NCBI GenBank assembly: GCA_947581805.1
Contig: CANPVM010000001.1
Location: 108,042 to 172,041 of the forward strand
Origin: an uncultured Clostridia bacterium
Lineage (GTDB): Bacteria > Bacillota > Clostridia > TANB77 > CAG-508
Direction of reading: 5' to 3'
Length of the DNA: 64,000 bases
How positions within the stretch are numbered: the first letter of the stretch is position 1; each line of letters starts with the position of its first letter. This document shows, piece by piece, positions 27,441 to 36,639 of this stretch. Both the position numbers and the translations under genes were made by a program. The notes below the pieces were generated by a model, which saw only the letters and a list, made by a program, of their open reading frames with translations, was not told where the DNA came from and searched no databases.

Positions 27441-29279
27441 ATGAGTACAAAGAAAAAAACAAAACAAGAAACTCTTCCAAAGGAAGATGTAACAGAAGAG
27501 TTAAAAAAAGAAGACTCTAACATACAAGAACAAGAAGAAGTAACTTTAGAAAATCAAGAAAATGAAAAGAAACAAAAAACAAAAATGAAAGTAGCCGTAA
27601 CTGCACAAGTAGATGTAGAAGAAAAAGTAGAAAAAGAGGCTAAACAAAATAAAGTAAAGTTAGAAGAGATTGTGAATGAAAAGGAAATTGAAAAGGTAAG
27701 CAATGTAGAAAAAGTAAAAAAATCTCATAAAACTTCACTTATTCTTACTGTTACTTTTTTTACTATTATTTTATTATTTTTACTACTTTCTACCATTTTT
27801 GCTTTTATTGTAAGCAAACAATCCACTATAGTTCATGGGGTTAGCATTAATCATATTGATGTTTCAGGCTTAACCAAAGAACAAGCACTAGAAAAAGTTT
27901 CCAACGCACTAGCAGAAAAATTGACGCAACCTATTACTTTAAAACATAATGAATATGAATTAACTGTATTTCCTGAGCAATTTGGTGTTTCTTTTGCAGT
28001 AGAAGAATCGGTTAACATAGCTTATGATAAAGGTAGGTCTGGCAATATTTTTCAAAATAATTATGATATTCTTGCTTCTTTACTGTTTGGTAGTCAAATT
28101 AATGCTGGCTTTTCTTATGCCCAAGATACTTTAGATTCTTTAATGTCCGAAATGGAGATTAATTTATCTGATAGATTTATTGAATCTAGTTACTATGTTG
28201 AAAATAATAATTTAATTCTTTCCAAAGGCAAAGATGGTGTTATCATTAATAGGGATAAGTTAAAAACTAATATTATTTTTGCTATTAATAATTTAAATTG
28301 TAATATTGATACCATTACCATTCCTACCATTTTTCAAAAAGCTAGTACTTTGGATTTAAATAAAATTTATCAAGAGGTTTATCGTGCTCCACAAGATGCC
28401 TATTATACTACTAACCCATATGCACTTTACCCTCATGTCGATGGTGTTGATTTTGCCATATCTTTAGAAGAAGCAAGCAATCTTTTAACAAATGCACAAC
28501 AAGAATGCTCTATTCCATTAAAAGTGCTTTCTCCTGCTGTTACTACAAATCAAATTGGTAAAGAAGCCTTTCCAGATTTATTAGGTAGCTATTCTACTAC
28601 TTTTAGCACAGCAAATGTTAGTAGAAGTACTAATATTAGACTTGCTAGCAATAAAATTAACGGCATTGTTATTATGCCAGGAGAAACATTTTCTTATAAT
28701 CAAACGGTTGGTCAAAGAACAGCTGCTGCTGGTTTTAAAAGTGCTGCTGTATATGCCGGTGGAGAAGTAACAACTGGTATAGGTGGCGGTATTTGCCAAG
28801 TTTCTTCTACTTTATATAATGCTGTTTTATTAGCAAATTTAGAAATTGTAGAAAGACAAAATCACGGTTTTAATACAGGCTATGTCCCTGTTGGAAGAGA
28901 TGCTACTGTTTCTTGGGGTGGCCCTGATTTTAAATTTAAGAATACTAGAAATTATCCTATAAGAGTAGTTTCTACTGTTTCTGGTGGTAGAATTATAACT
29001 GAAATTTTTGGACTAAAAATGGAAAATGAATATGAGGTTGAAATACAATCTTATGTTACACAATATATTAAATATAAAACCATTGAGAAAAAAGATGCAA
29101 CATTAGAAAAAGGAAAAACAAAAGTGATTCAAAGTGGTTCTAATGGTTGTAAATCTGTTGCTTATCGTATTTTAAAGCAAAATGGAGAAGTTGTTTCTAA
29201 GACGCTACTTTCTCAAGATACTTATAATCCTCATAATGAAATTATCTCCGTTGGAACAAAAGAAGTAAAAAAGAAGTGA
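27441..29279 (+). CDS. VanW-family membrane protein with G5 domain
   Basis: 612 residues. A highly charged cytoplasmic N terminus (1-92, Lys/Glu-rich) is followed by one transmembrane segment (TVTFFTIILLFLLLSTIFAF). Next come peptidoglycan-binding-4-like domains (GVSINHIDVSGLTKEQALEK onward), the VanW domain (MPGETFSYNQTVGQRTAAAG, then GIGGGICQVSSTLYNA) and a C-terminal G5-type stretch. Such proteins are surface-exposed and wall-associated in Clostridia; their activity is unknown. VanW itself does not confer vancomycin resistance. Confidence 0.88.
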   Translation: MSTKKKTKQETLPKEDVTEELKKEDSNIQEQEEVTLENQENEKKQKTKMKVAVTAQVDVEEKVEKEAKQNKVKLEEIVNEKEIEKVSNVEKVKKSHKTSLILTVTFFTIILLFLLLSTIFAFIVSKQSTIVHGVSINHIDVSGLTKEQALEKVSNALAEKLTQPITLKHNEYELTVFPEQFGVSFAVEESVNIAYDKGRSGNIFQNNYDILASLLFGSQINAGFSYAQDTLDSLMSEMEINLSDRFIESSYYVENNNLILSKGKDGVIINRDKLKTNIIFAINNLNCNIDTITIPTIFQKASTLDLNKIYQEVYRAPQDAYYTTNPYALYPHVDGVDFAISLEEASNLLTNAQQECSIPLKVLSPAVTTNQIGKEAFPDLLGSYSTTFSTANVSRSTNIRLASNKINGIVIMPGETFSYNQTVGQRTAAAGFKSAAVYAGGEVTTGIGGGICQVSSTLYNAVLLANLEIVERQNHGFNTGYVPVGRDATVSWGGPDFKFKNTRNYPIRVVSTVSGGRIITEIFGLKMENEYEVEIQSYVTQYIKYKTIEKKDATLEKGKTKVIQSGSNGCKSVAYRILKQNGEVVSKTLLSQDTYNPHNEIISVGTKEVKKK

Positions 29280-29290
29280 GCACACAAAAA

Positions 29291-29327
29291 AATAACAGGG
29301 AATTCAATAACCCTGTTATTTTTTTAT
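29291..29327 (+). terminator. Terminator between vanW-like and tagH genes
   Basis: AATAACAGGG and CCCTGTTATT arms with a 10-nt loop and a T run. It overlaps the end of the converging tagH gene and could act on both strands. Confidence 0.9.
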
Positions 29328-30052
29328 TCTATGATTTTATTGTATGCTTGAATGGCATCTTGTATATTTCCATCAAAAACAACTTGTCCATTATTCATAA
29401 CCATTCCTCTTTTGCAAAATTCTTTAGCAACACTAGTAGTGTGAGTTACAAATAATAAAGTTACATTTTCCTTTTTGGTAATTTCATTTACCTTTTTAAT
29501 GCATTTCTTTTTAAATTTTTCATCTCCTACACTTAGCGCTTCATCTACTATTAAAATTTCTGGTTCTATATTGACATTAATAGAAAAACCAAGTCTTGCC
29601 TTCATTCCACTTGAGTATGTTCTTACTGGCTGATCTATATATTCTTCTAATTCTGCAAATTCTACAATTTGTGGCTCTAGTTTTTTTATTTCTTTTTCTT
29701 TTATTCCTAAAATTCTACCTTTTAAATAGATATTTTCTCTTCCTGTAAATTCTGGGTCAAATCCAGTTGTTAATTCCAGTAGTGCACTTACTCTTCCTTT
29801 TACGTCAATTTCCCCTGTTGTTGGGAAAGTTACTCCTGTTATCATTTTTAAAATAGTAGATTTTCCTGCTCCATTTTTACCAAAAATAGCAACGGATTCT
29901 CCTCTTTTTATTTTAAAAGATACATTATTGACTGCCTTTTTCTGTTTATGTGGTATTTTTTTGATAAAGATAGCCAGTAATCTTCTTTTATCGTTTTTAT
30001 ATAATTTGTATATTTTGGTTACATTTTTAAATTCTATTACTGTTTTTCCCAT
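29324..30052 (-). CDS. tagH: Teichoic-acid ABC exporter ATPase (TagH-like)
   Basis: 242 residues. Walker A is FGKNGAGKSTILKMI, the signature is RTYSSGMKARLGFSIN and Walker B EILIVDEALSVGDEKF. This TagH/Wzt-type ATPase powers export of a lipid-linked polymer. The ATG at 30052 follows AAAGAGG; an open frame reaches 30079 and would overlap tagG. No C-terminal sugar-binding domain is present. Confidence 0.88.
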   Translation of the reverse strand: MGKTVIEFKNVTKIYKLYKNDKRRLLAIFIKKIPHKQKKAVNNVSFKIKRGESVAIFGKNGAGKSTILKMITGVTFPTTGEIDVKGRVSALLELTTGFDPEFTGRENIYLKGRILGIKEKEIKKLEPQIVEFAELEEYIDQPVRTYSSGMKARLGFSINVNIEPEILIVDEALSVGDEKFKKKCIKKVNEITKKENVTLLFVTHTTSVAKEFCKRGMVMNNGQVVFDGNIQDAIQAYNKIIE

Positions 30053-30068
30053 CGGTAAACCTCTTTCT

Positions 30069-30875
30069 TTAAAGTACATCCGCTATTTCTTTTCTTAGTT
30101 TTTTATAAGACCATATTCCTAATAGTAGAAGAATAATAGTAATAATAACAAAATACATCAGTCTTTTTGGTTGTTCCCAAAACCATATTTTATTAATAAA
30201 ACAATTTCTAAAACCATTTACTAAGAAAGTAACTGGATTTAAATTTAAGAATTTTCTAAGCCATGGAATCGTTACACTATCGGCATCCCATAAGATACCT
30301 GATAACCAAAATATGGCTGTTACAAAAGATTTGACAAGATTAATGAAATCTTTACTGATGGCACCAATAAATGAAGCAAATAAAGACCATAGTGTAAAGA
30401 AAATGAAGGTTAATAATACATAAAATGGTATTTGCAACATATAAATATCTGGTGGATAACCAAATATCCAGAATATCATTATAACAATTAATATAAGTAT
30501 AATACTTATAATCATATTAGAAATACTTACAAAGGTTGGAATGGTAGATACAGGGAATTTCATTTTGGTTACTAAATGACTATAATTTCTTATACATTTT
30601 GTTCCTGTTGTTATCATATCTCCCATATAAAACCATGGTACCACGCCGGCAATAAGCCATAAGAAAAAGTCATAACCATTTATTGGTTTGTTGGCTCTTA
30701 GTCCTATAGAAAAAGCAAACCAATATACAAATATTGTAACCACTGGTTTTATAATTGCCCATGACCATCCCAAAGCAGACCCTCTATAAGTTTTTGTAAG
30801 GTCCGCTTTGGCAAGCTTCCATATTTGTTTTCTATATGCTATATGATCTTTTATAATTTCTTTTATTACTTTCAA
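30069..30875 (-). CDS. tagG: Teichoic-acid ABC exporter permease (TagG-like)
   Basis: 268 residues, ABC-2 type, with about six transmembrane segments. The N-terminal interfacial helix (LAKADLTKTYRGSALGWSWA) is typical of polysaccharide exporters. It pairs with the adjacent ATPase and moves the wall polymer built by the upstream glycerophosphotransferases across the membrane. Confidence 0.88.
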   Translation of the reverse strand: MKVIKEIIKDHIAYRKQIWKLAKADLTKTYRGSALGWSWAIIKPVVTIFVYWFAFSIGLRANKPINGYDFFLWLIAGVVPWFYMGDMITTGTKCIRNYSHLVTKMKFPVSTIPTFVSISNMIISIILILIVIMIFWIFGYPPDIYMLQIPFYVLLTFIFFTLWSLFASFIGAISKDFINLVKSFVTAIFWLSGILWDADSVTIPWLRKFLNLNPVTFLVNGFRNCFINKIWFWEQPKRLMYFVIITIILLLLGIWSYKKLRKEIADVL

Positions 30876-30896
30876 TTTTTTGCTCCCTAATTGTCA

Positions 30897-30928
30897 TTAA
30901 TGCTAAAATAATGTTATTTTAGCATTAA
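30897..30928. terminator. Perfect 15-bp palindrome at a gene end
   Basis: TTAATGCTAAAATAA and its exact inverse, separated by TG. It overlaps the last codons of the glycerophosphotransferase gene; it lacks a long T run, so attenuation rather than full termination is possible. Confidence 0.55.
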
Positions 30929-32997
30929 ATTATATTCAAATTTAATAATTCTTCATAGATTCTTTCTATATTTTTTCCATCAGAAAATTCATTAATTGTT
31001 TTATACATTTCTTCATTTTCTTTTGTTCTAATTTTATCTAAATCTATTTTTTTATCAATAATCGTGTCTTTTATAATTTCTTCTAATTGTTCTATATTGA
31101 ATACCCTTTTGCCTATATATTCTTCATCATTTGGAACAAGCTTTCCATTATCTGATTCAAATAACTCTAAATCTGGTTGAAAGAAAATTACCCCTGCTCC
31201 TTGATAAAAAGAATTATAACTTATAGAAGAATAATCTGTTATTAATAGCTTAGCTTTTTCTAATAACTTTGATACAGGTTCTTTCCACAAACTGTCTCTT
31301 AAATCTGTATTTGCTATTAAATCATAAGCTTTTGGATGAGTTGTTACTATGATTTTATCTGTATCTATATATTTTTTTAACATATTACATACGGCAATAG
31401 TATTTTTATATGTTCCAGATTCCTCAAAGTTATATAAATATTCTTCGTAAGGCTTCCATGTAAGCATAATTGCTACATAATCTTCTGAATTCTTATTGAT
31501 ATGTTTATGTTCGATTTTACTGAAAATTGGTAACCCTGTTTTTAGAACGTGTTCTTCCTTTATTTTTAGCATATCTACAATAGCATCTTTTTCTTTTTCA
31601 CTGCCAGCTATAATATAATCTACTTCCCCTTCTTTTCCTTTTACAAAAGTAGAATTTTTTCCATGGCATTTTAAATATGTGACACCATGTTGTAAGAAGA
31701 TAAACCTTTTATCTGCAAAACTTTTTCTAAGTATCCCATTATTGGAACGAATAATATTTAAATGGGAAGGGGCTTCTGTTGCAATACAGTTTTTAGCATT
31801 ATATATTACCCAATAATATTTCAAAGAATATTTTTTTACTATTCCTTTATTATGCTTTATTTTTTCGTAATCTGGTGAATTTTTATCTATGACAAAATAG
31901 TTTTTTGTATTTTTATATTGTTGAAATAATAAAAATAAGTCAAACGCTCCTTCTTCCACTTTTGAAGAGAATTTTTCATAAAATATATTTATTTTCTTTT
32001 TTCTAAAGTGCGATAAAAATTTTCCTGTGTAATATAGTATTATAGAAATAGGCTTATTTTCTAACATTTTAAATTTTAATGTATCTTCAATAGGATCTTT
32101 TAATCTTTTTACAAATACTAAACATCCACTTGCACTCCTTCTTATATGTAATGCAAAATCTTTAACGTATACACCTTTTATTGGATTATAGTAATACTTT
32201 GTATTTTTTATATGTTTCTTTTTCTTTGCTATTTTATATGGAACTTCTATATTATCTATGTTTATTGTAAATTTTATTGCGTTATTAATTGGAGATTCAT
32301 CTTTAAGAATTTCATCAACATCAAATTTAAAATTATAAATATTTCCTCCAGTTATCATTTTAAACTTGGATATTTGTTTAGGATACTCTTTTAAGGTACA
32401 ATTTGCTGATATGGCGTTATCTATGTAAAATTTTTGCTCCCCATATTCTAAATTATATTTATTTACTATATATGCTAATATTTTTACTTTAATTTTTCTT
32501 TTATTCAAAGAAAGCCCTAATACTTTATATTTTATTTTTACTAGATTTTTGTATAGTTTTTTTATACTGCAAAAACTGTATTTAATTTTTCCTTTTTCTG
32601 TATATACAATAAGGATACTATTATCTATATTTATGTTTTCAGTATTTTCATTTTCTATTATATCTTCGTCTTCTATGACTTCTTCAGTATCTTCACTTTC
32701 TATTATTGCTTCATTTTCTAATATATCATCGTTTTCTATTGTTTTTTCATTCACTACTAGTTCATTGTTTTCTATTATTTCTTCCTGTTGCTCTTCATAA
32801 TTCATTCTCTCTATTTTTTGCATAAATAATATTTCATTTTTTTGTTCATTATTCGTTATTTTTATTTTTGATTGATATTTTTTTTCAAATTTTAATGTAT
32901 CTATATCAATAATTTGAATATCTTTTTCTGTTTGTCTTGCTCTTTCTTTTTTTATTATTAAGTTCCTATCTTCTAATGTAACTACTATTTGACTCAT
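30925..32997 (-). CDS. Large CDP-glycerol glycerophosphotransferase-like protein
   Basis: 690 residues from the ATG at 32997, placed after AGAGGTG (an open frame extends to 33048). The N-terminal part has a long acidic, Asn/Glu/Ile-rich low-complexity segment (about 70-140, e.g. EEVIEDEDIIENENTENIN), then a beta-rich region. The C-terminal half is a Glyphos_transf domain with FLQHGVTYLKCHGKN, the nucleotide-binding VTTHPKAYD and LLITDYSSISYNSFYQG. It probably extends or decorates a poly(glycerol phosphate) chain at the membrane. It directly precedes tagGH. Confidence 0.82.
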   Translation of the reverse strand: MSQIVVTLEDRNLIIKKERARQTEKDIQIIDIDTLKFEKKYQSKIKITNNEQKNEILFMQKIERMNYEEQQEEIIENNELVVNEKTIENDDILENEAIIESEDTEEVIEDEDIIENENTENINIDNSILIVYTEKGKIKYSFCSIKKLYKNLVKIKYKVLGLSLNKRKIKVKILAYIVNKYNLEYGEQKFYIDNAISANCTLKEYPKQISKFKMITGGNIYNFKFDVDEILKDESPINNAIKFTINIDNIEVPYKIAKKKKHIKNTKYYYNPIKGVYVKDFALHIRRSASGCLVFVKRLKDPIEDTLKFKMLENKPISIILYYTGKFLSHFRKKKINIFYEKFSSKVEEGAFDLFLLFQQYKNTKNYFVIDKNSPDYEKIKHNKGIVKKYSLKYYWVIYNAKNCIATEAPSHLNIIRSNNGILRKSFADKRFIFLQHGVTYLKCHGKNSTFVKGKEGEVDYIIAGSEKEKDAIVDMLKIKEEHVLKTGLPIFSKIEHKHINKNSEDYVAIMLTWKPYEEYLYNFEESGTYKNTIAVCNMLKKYIDTDKIIVTTHPKAYDLIANTDLRDSLWKEPVSKLLEKAKLLITDYSSISYNSFYQGAGVIFFQPDLELFESDNGKLVPNDEEYIGKRVFNIEQLEEIIKDTIIDKKIDLDKIRTKENEEMYKTINEFSDGKNIERIYEELLNLNII

Positions 32998-33088
32998 GAA
33001 AATTTTCACCTCTTGTTTTATAAAATATAACTCTTTTTTATATTCCAATTTATTTTATAATTCTTTGCATTTTTTATTTTTACTTTTA

Positions 33089-34186
33089 CTATTTATGTTC
33101 TTTCCGATTTAACATACTTTTAAATAGTATTCTCTTTTTTTGTATGCTTTCAATAAATTGTTCTTCTTGGAATTTTCCAAGCAAAAATGGGAAACTAGTT
33201 GTAATTATTCTAGATACTATCGCTAAACCTATGCAACTTCCTATTACTACTATTAGAAGTTGTACAAATTTAATTGTAAATATTCCTCCTAATTTAGATA
33301 AAGTTTTTGCTATAGATATTAAAGGTGTTATAAAAAACATTTTCTGATATGCATAATAAATTAATGAATTTCTTCCTATATATTCTAATATTCTTGATTT
33401 TTTTAGCAATTTGCTAAAAAGTATTGTTGCAAACGATCCGCATAATGCTGCAATATAATAATATATTGGATTTCCTATAGTTGAATAAAACAAATCAGAT
33501 CTACCATTATTTTTATAATTTATATAACCTGTAAACAAATTTGCAGCCAACAATATAATCATTAGTATAATATTTTTATGTAAGCTAAAATCGAATTTTT
33601 CTTTATAGATTCTTAAGAAATATCCTATTAGTAAAAAAGAAATAGTAATTGGAACTAAATCTATATTCCAGTAAAAACCTTTATTGTAAAAAATTATAAT
33701 TGCACTTCCTGAAATAGCTGATATTATAAATATTAAAGCAAGAAATATTTTTTTATTTTTGAACGCTTTTATAAAAATATATAGAAAATTCTCACTTACA
33801 AAAAGCGTTGTTATAAACCACATTGAGAAGTAATACTCATTTCTCCTTCTTGCTAAAAATATTCCTATAAATTTATTTAATGTTTTTACTTTTAAAAATC
33901 CAGTAGGATTATCCATAATCATGGTTAAAAACCATCCAATTAAACATAATGAAAAATATGGTATTAACAAAGATTTTACTTTTGCTATAAAAAAATCTTT
34001 AAAGTTTTTGTATTTTTCTACATTAAACACCATTCCTGAAAGTATAAAAAATAACGGCATATGGAATGTATAGAGCCACCATACTAAGTTAGTAGGTGCA
34101 AACTTTGAAGTATGTCCTATTATTACTAATATAATTGCAATTCCTTTTGCTATATCTATATAATGTATTCTTTGTTTTGCACACAT
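33089..34186 (-). CDS. Acyltransferase family 3 membrane protein
   Basis: 365 residues, about ten transmembrane segments. Starts RIHYIDIAKGIAIILVIIGH, with the catalytic-type His and TFHMPLFFILSGMVF as in O-acetyltransferases of surface polysaccharides. Codon 361 is CGG (33104-33106, in LNRKEHK), only four codons before the frame-0 stop. A +1 shift would instead add about 16 residues. Either outcome leaves the enzyme domain intact. GGAGG precedes the ATG. Confidence 0.85.
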   Translation of the reverse strand: MCAKQRIHYIDIAKGIAIILVIIGHTSKFAPTNLVWWLYTFHMPLFFILSGMVFNVEKYKNFKDFFIAKVKSLLIPYFSLCLIGWFLTMIMDNPTGFLKVKTLNKFIGIFLARRRNEYYFSMWFITTLFVSENFLYIFIKAFKNKKIFLALIFIISAISGSAIIIFYNKGFYWNIDLVPITISFLLIGYFLRIYKEKFDFSLHKNIILMIILLAANLFTGYINYKNNGRSDLFYSTIGNPIYYYIAALCGSFATILFSKLLKKSRILEYIGRNSLIYYAYQKMFFITPLISIAKTLSKLGGIFTIKFVQLLIVVIGSCIGLAIVSRIITTSFPFLLGKFQEEQFIESIQKKRILFKSMLNRKEHK

Positions 34187-34221
34187 TTTTGTCTTCCTCC
34201 AATAATAAAGTGTATTTATAT

Positions 34222-35367
34222 TTATTGCGCTATTTTATTATCATAAAGTTTATCTATTATTTTATCTATAACATTTTGTAATTTATTTATCAATTTATCA
34301 TATTTAATAATCTTTTTAAGTAATTCTAAAATGATAGATATAACAAGAGAGATTAAAAGTAATACCATAGCAATTTTCAAAAAATTACCCAATGAGTATA
34401 TAAAATCTTTTAAATAATAGGCTCTTATAAATGTATGAATTAGGAAAATATTCATTGAATGTTTTCCTAAAAATTTCAATATTATTTTTATAATAGGTAA
34501 ATCTATAAAAAATTCATATAAATAACATATAATGCATATTGGTATAATGCCATATCTTACCTCCCAAAATGACTTTTGAGGTAATTTTGTATATAGGTAA
34601 TAAAGTGCAATAATGATTATAGTTTCTACAATAAACTTAATTATTTTACTTAAATATGTATTTTTGAATATCTTTATATTCGCTATTTTTACTATTAAAT
34701 TGTTTTCTGCAGATATAATTCCTAGCAACAATGGTAATAGAAACGCAATATAACTATTATCTACATAATTCCATCCTAGTATTCTTGGAATTATAACAAC
34801 TACTATTAATATAGGAGCATACCCATACTTTTTAAATAATTTTACGAATATTGGTACAGAGATAATAAATAATACAGCTATACTCATATACCACCATGTA
34901 GAATTAAAATTATCTAAACCAAAAAGATTACTTAGTCCTAACAAATTAATTATCATTTGGAATATTCCATAGATAATACCATCCTTAAAGAATACTTTAG
35001 CTGTCATGCCATTTATAATTTGACAAATAATATAAGCTAGTACCGCAATAATCCAAAATCCTGATAATGTTTTTATGAGCCTATTAATCGTCCATTTACA
35101 TATTGTTTTCTTGTCCCAGCTATATTTTGCATTTAACTTTCTTAAGGATATTACTAATCCATAACCTGTTATAAATACAAAAATACTAACACATATTTTA
35201 AACATCAATGACATTTCTACTACAAATTCTTGGTTAAGTGGAAAAAAAGAAACCTTATAGCCTTTAAATAATGATGCTTTTCTAAATAAATGATGAAACA
35301 TCATCATAACAATAGCAATACCTTTTAATGCCATTGAATTTTCTTTACTAAATTCCGTTTTTTGCAT
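34222..35367 (-). CDS. Acyltransferase family 3 membrane protein, second copy
   Basis: 381 residues with about ten transmembrane segments; N terminus SMALKGIAIVMMMFHHLFRK carries the family histidine pair. It likely acetylates wall polymer or lipid carriers. The start ATG (35365-35367) lies inside the recoded 3' end of the preceding glycerophosphotransferase gene, overlapping it by about 20-43 nt depending on where that gene ends. GGAGG lies 7 nt before the ATG. Confidence 0.85.
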   Translation of the reverse strand: MQKTEFSKENSMALKGIAIVMMMFHHLFRKASLFKGYKVSFFPLNQEFVVEMSLMFKICVSIFVFITGYGLVISLRKLNAKYSWDKKTICKWTINRLIKTLSGFWIIAVLAYIICQIINGMTAKVFFKDGIIYGIFQMIINLLGLSNLFGLDNFNSTWWYMSIAVLFIISVPIFVKLFKKYGYAPILIVVVIIPRILGWNYVDNSYIAFLLPLLLGIISAENNLIVKIANIKIFKNTYLSKIIKFIVETIIIIALYYLYTKLPQKSFWEVRYGIIPICIICYLYEFFIDLPIIKIILKFLGKHSMNIFLIHTFIRAYYLKDFIYSLGNFLKIAMVLLLISLVISIILELLKKIIKYDKLINKLQNVIDKIIDKLYDNKIAQ

Positions 35368-36639
35368 TTTTCCTCCATATCTTTCATTACTTTTTCTACT
35401 ACTCTTTTACTTGCTTGTCCATCATCTAAGTAATTATATTTTTCATTAAATTGTTTATATCTTTCATCATAAGTGAAACCATGGCTAAGCTTTTGAATTT
35501 CTTTTATTAATTCTTCATCTGTTCTTGTTATTTTTCCGAGGAAGCTCCTCTTCTATATTAAAATAAAATCCATTGGATTCATCTCTGTAATGTTCTAAAT
35601 CATACATATGGAAAATAATCGGTTTTTTTAGATTTGCATAATCAAAAAATACACTAGAATAATCGGTAATTAAAATATCAGCTATAATATATAACTCATT
35701 TATATCATCAATATTAGAAACATCATATACAAAATCTTTGTATTTTTCAAAATTAAAGACATTAGCAATAAAATAATGTGGTCTAAACAAAATAATATAA
35801 TCATTTCCTAATATTTCTTGCATTTTTTCAAAGTTAACTTCTTCTTTATATACATAGCCCACACCAGATTCATGTTGGTTTCCTCTGTAAGTTGGTGCAT
35901 ATAAAATAATTTTTTTATTGGTTTTCTCAATGCCTAATTTTTGTTTTATATTTTGAACATCTTGCTCGGTATAAGTATATAAAAAGTCATTTCTAGGGTA
36001 TCCTTCTTCAATCATAATGTTTTCTTTTCCTATTTCTTTTAAGCTCCATGCAGAAATAAATTTTTCTGTTGCAAATTTAGAAGGTGATAAAAAGTAAGTA
36101 AATTTCTTTGCTTCTATATGGTAACGTTTTTTTATTCCTTTGATAGTATTTAAAGCGTTATCAAAATGAATTAAATCACACCCTAACCTCTTTAGTGGTG
36201 TTCCATGCCAGCACTGTACAAAAATTTGGCTTTTTTTAGGGTATATATATTCTGCAATTTTGTAATTAAAAATCCAATATTTTGCTTTTGCTATATATTT
36301 CTTATATTGTCTACTTCCTTGTTTTACTAAGATAGTATTTTTATTTTGTTCTAATTCTTTATGTTTGTTAATATCTTTAAAAGCCCATATAAAAGTATAA
36401 TCTTGAAATTTCTTTTCTTTCAACATATATTCATAAATAGCTTTTGGACTACATGCATAAGAGTTTCCTCCATATACACTAAAAATAATGAATTTTTCGT
36501 CTACCTTTATTCCTAGTGTTTGTATTTTAAATACAAGTAGACGATATACATATATAGACTTTCTAATCATATTTCTAAACATTAAGTTCTTCTTTGCTAT
36601 TTGCGTTAAATTCTTCTTTAACTGTTTCTTGATACTCAT
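35325..36639 (-). CDS. TagF/TagB-like glycerophosphotransferase (needs +1 frameshift at CGG)
   Basis: Frame-0 product is 374 residues with the Glyphos_transf domain nearly complete: FVQCWHGTPLKRLG, LYAPTYRGNQ, ILFRPHYFIAN, ILITDYSSVFFDYANLKKP. It then meets CGG in EELP-R and stops six codons later. Skipping the C yields EELPGKITRTDEELIKEIQK, DERYKQFNEKYNYLDDGQAS and KRVVEKV, the standard C-terminal ending of the family. The corrected frame runs on to 35325 (about 437 aa) or, with a second shift at CGG 35355-35357, to 35348. It overlaps the next acyltransferase start. Adds glycerol phosphate from CDP-glycerol to a chain or primer. Confidence 0.85.
35536..35538 (-). other. CGG codon at tagF-like +1 recoding site
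   Basis: Context GAG CTT CCT CGG AAA. Skipping C gives CCT GGA AAA ATA ACA, i.e. LPGKIT as in homologues. GAGGAG, a Shine-Dalgarno-like stretch, lies 6 nt before the CGG. Confidence 0.7.
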
